Source of the DNA: an uncultured Acidobacteriota bacterium
Lineage (GTDB): Bacteria; Acidobacteriota; JAAYUB01
DNA: 5,170 nt
Reading direction: 5' to 3'
Assembly: GCA_937925645.1 (NCBI GenBank)
Contig: CALAMB010000370.1
Location: forward strand, 1 to 5,170
How positions within the stretch are numbered: position 1 is the stretch's first letter; every line of letters begins with the position of its first letter. This document shows positions 3,739-5,170 of this stretch, piece after piece. The translations under genes and the position numbers were made by a program. The notes beneath the pieces were generated by a model. The model did not search any database. It saw only the letters and a list, made by a program, of their open reading frames with translations, and was not told the DNA's origin.

Positions 3739-5099
3739 TATTCATGGAGCGGCTGGCCCAGCGCCGCGAGGCCGGCTTCGAGATAGATCTCCGACACGGT
3801 GGGGTGGGCGTGGGCGATGCGGGCCACGTCGTAGACGGTCCCCTCCGCCTGGATGATGGCGGCGGCCTCGGCGATCATGTCGGTGGCGTGGGCGGCGACG
3901 ATCTGCACGCCCAGCACCTCGCCGTAACGCGACTCCGAGAGCAGGCGGATGAAGCCCTCGGCGTTCCCTTCGGCCAGCGCCTTGGCGTTGGCCGCCAGCG
4001 GGTACTCGTTGACCCGGTAATCGATCCCGCGGGCCTGGAGTTCGGGCTCGGTGAGCCCCACCTGGGCGATCTCGGGGAAGGCGTAGATGTTCAGCGGATA
4101 GCGGCGCGCTTCCATTTTCCACCGCACGCCCCGGATCACGTTGACGGCGTGCAGCCCCTGGGCCGACGCGGCGTGGGCCGTGGTGCTGCGGCCGTTCACG
4201 TCGCCCACGGCGAAGAGGTTGGGATGGCCCGCCTGGAGGTAGTCGTCGGTGAAGACGAAGCCGTTGTCGAGGGTGAGCTCGAACTCCACCTTCGGCAGGA
4301 CCGCGCGGCGCCGGCTGGCGTTCAGCACCCGCTCGCACAGGATCCGCTCCTCGCCCACGAGGATACCGCCGGCGGTGCCGCCGGTGGGGACGGCCTCGAG
4401 GAGCACCCGCACGCCCTGGTGGCGCAGCCGGTTGAGGGCGTAGTTCGACAGGTACGGGTCGGCCATGGGCAGCAGCGCCGCCGCCGGCGAGACCAGCGTC
4501 ACCACGCTGCCGGCCATCTTGAGGAGCAGCGCCAGCTCCATGGCGTTGGGCCCCTGGCCCACCACGGCGACGCTGGCGGGGAGCGCGCGCAGGGCGAACA
4601 GCCCGTCGATCTCCAGGGCCAGCTCCGGCGGCACCGCCGCCGGCAGGGGCGCGGGCCGGGAGCCGGTGGCGAGGATCACGTGGCCGGCCTCGATCACCCG
4701 CCGGCCCACCCGGACCGTCGTCGGCGCGAGGAGCTCGGCCTCGCCGCGGATGGACTCCACGCCGTAGCGGCCGAGGTAGGCCTCAATGCTGCCGGCCAGC
4801 CGCTGGACCACCCGGCTGGCGCGGTCCCGGGCGGCGCCCCAGTTGAAGCGGAGTTTCGATTCGTCGATGCCGTCGACGCCGAACTGGCGGGCCTGCCGGA
4901 CCCGTTCCAGCAGCTTGGCGCTCTCGAGCATGGCCTTGGCGGGGACGCACCCCCAGTTCAGGCACATGCCGCCGACGTGATCCTTCTCCACCAGGGCGGT
5001 CTTGAGGCCCACCTGGCCGGCGCGGATGGCGGCCACGTAGCCGGCGGGCCCCGCGCCCACGATCAGCAGGTCATAGTCCGGCGAATTCTTGCGTTCCAT
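3738..5099 (-). CDS. lpdA: Dihydrolipoyl dehydrogenase-like flavoprotein (E3)
   Basis: The 453-residue product is a pyridine nucleotide-disulfide oxidoreductase, most like E3, which reoxidises dihydrolipoyl groups of 2-oxoacid dehydrogenase or glycine-cleavage complexes in the cytoplasm. The FAD-binding motif is GAGPAG (15-20). The redox disulfide is Cys46-Cys51 in GGMCLNWGCVPAKAML. The second FAD motif is FAVGDVNG (296-303). The C-terminal interface carries the His432-Glu437 pair in AHPTVSE. The NAD(P) motif is irregular: GQGPNA (181-186), then VTLVS (200-204) with Ser where NAD-dependent E3s carry an acidic residue, and the following segment is short. The ATG at 5099 has a well-placed GAGGAGC; a frame start at 5135 would fall in repeats. 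Its stop lies in a repeat array. Another flavoprotein disulfide reductase is possible, but HPTxSE and the adjacent lipoate ligase favour E3. Confidence 0.88.
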   Translation of the reverse strand: MERKNSPDYDLLIVGAGPAGYVAAIRAGQVGLKTALVEKDHVGGMCLNWGCVPAKAMLESAKLLERVRQARQFGVDGIDESKLRFNWGAARDRASRVVQRLAGSIEAYLGRYGVESIRGEAELLAPTTVRVGRRVIEAGHVILATGSRPAPLPAAVPPELALEIDGLFALRALPASVAVVGQGPNAMELALLLKMAGSVVTLVSPAAALLPMADPYLSNYALNRLRHQGVRVLLEAVPTGGTAGGILVGEERILCERVLNASRRRAVLPKVEFELTLDNGFVFTDDYLQAGHPNLFAVGDVNGRSTTAHAASAQGLHAVNVIRGVRWKMEARRYPLNIYAFPEIAQVGLTEPELQARGIDYRVNEYPLAANAKALAEGNAEGFIRLLSESRYGEVLGVQIVAAHATDMIAEAAAIIQAEGTVYDVARIAHAHPTVSEIYLEAGLAALGQPLHE

Positions 5100-5106
5100 G
5101 CTTTTC

Positions 5107-5113
5107 GCTCCTC
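5107..5113 (-). promoter_or_regulatory. Shine-Dalgarno site fixing the dehydrogenase start
   Basis: GAGGAGC on the minus strand places AGGAG 8 bases before the ATG at 5099. The alternative starts at 5123 and 5135 would add up to 12 residues encoded partly by repeat DNA. Confidence 0.65.
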
Positions 5114-5126
5114 GCTTCTTCATCTG

Positions 5127-5170
5127 CCGATTCACCGATTCACCGATTCACCGATTCACCCATTCACCCA
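5127..5170. repeat. 8-bp tandem array CCGATTCA/CCCATTCA, runs off the right edge
   Basis: Octamers CCGATTCA at 5127, 5135, 5143 and 5151, then CCCATTCA at 5159 and a partial CCCA. The array lies 27 bp upstream of the dehydrogenase ATG and continues past the window, so its length is unknown. Any promoter for the gene must lie within or beyond it. Confidence 0.9.

Overview
The window is 5170 bp of very GC-rich bacterial DNA. It holds the tail of one plus-strand gene at the left edge and four minus-strand genes. The high GC content, the exported DUF1028 protein and the spacers packed with short tandem repeats and palindromes suggest an uncultivated Acidobacteriota, Planctomycetota or Verrucomicrobiota-like organism. 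That placement is a weak impression, because no phylogenetic marker is present.

Layout, left to right: (1) bases 2-136 are the end of a plus-strand membrane protein. (2) Bases 137-355 are a convergent spacer with weak hairpins. (3) Bases 356-1270 (minus) encode an RluA-family pseudouridine synthase. It lies 37 bp downstream of (4) bases 1308-2315 (minus), a secreted DUF1028 protein with a TPR-like C-terminus. These two probably form an operon read from a sigma-70-like promoter at 2356-2384. (5) Bases 2316-2812 are a long spacer holding two inverted copies of a palindromic element, a degenerate 8-bp-period element and a run of heptamer arrays. (6) Bases 2813-3457 (minus) encode a short lipoate-protein ligase. 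(7) Bases 3458-3737 are a spacer in which four different 6-, 7- or 8-bp tandem arrays occupy more than half the length. (8) Bases 3738-5099 (minus) encode a dihydrolipoyl dehydrogenase-like flavoprotein. (9) Another 8-bp array lies upstream of it and runs off the right edge.

The lipoate ligase and the E3-like flavoprotein form a functional pair: one attaches the lipoyl cofactor and the other reoxidises it on 2-oxoacid dehydrogenase or glycine-cleavage complexes. No E1, E2, H-protein or lipA is in view. The E3 has intact FAD, disulfide and His-Glu motifs but a degenerate NAD(P)-binding domain.

The most unusual content is in the spacers. Stop codons of both lipoate-related genes lie inside tandem arrays. 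Several arrays carry stop codons in all three frames of the gene strand. Array families recur on both sides of each gene. The palindromic element occurs twice, with compensatory stem changes between the copies.
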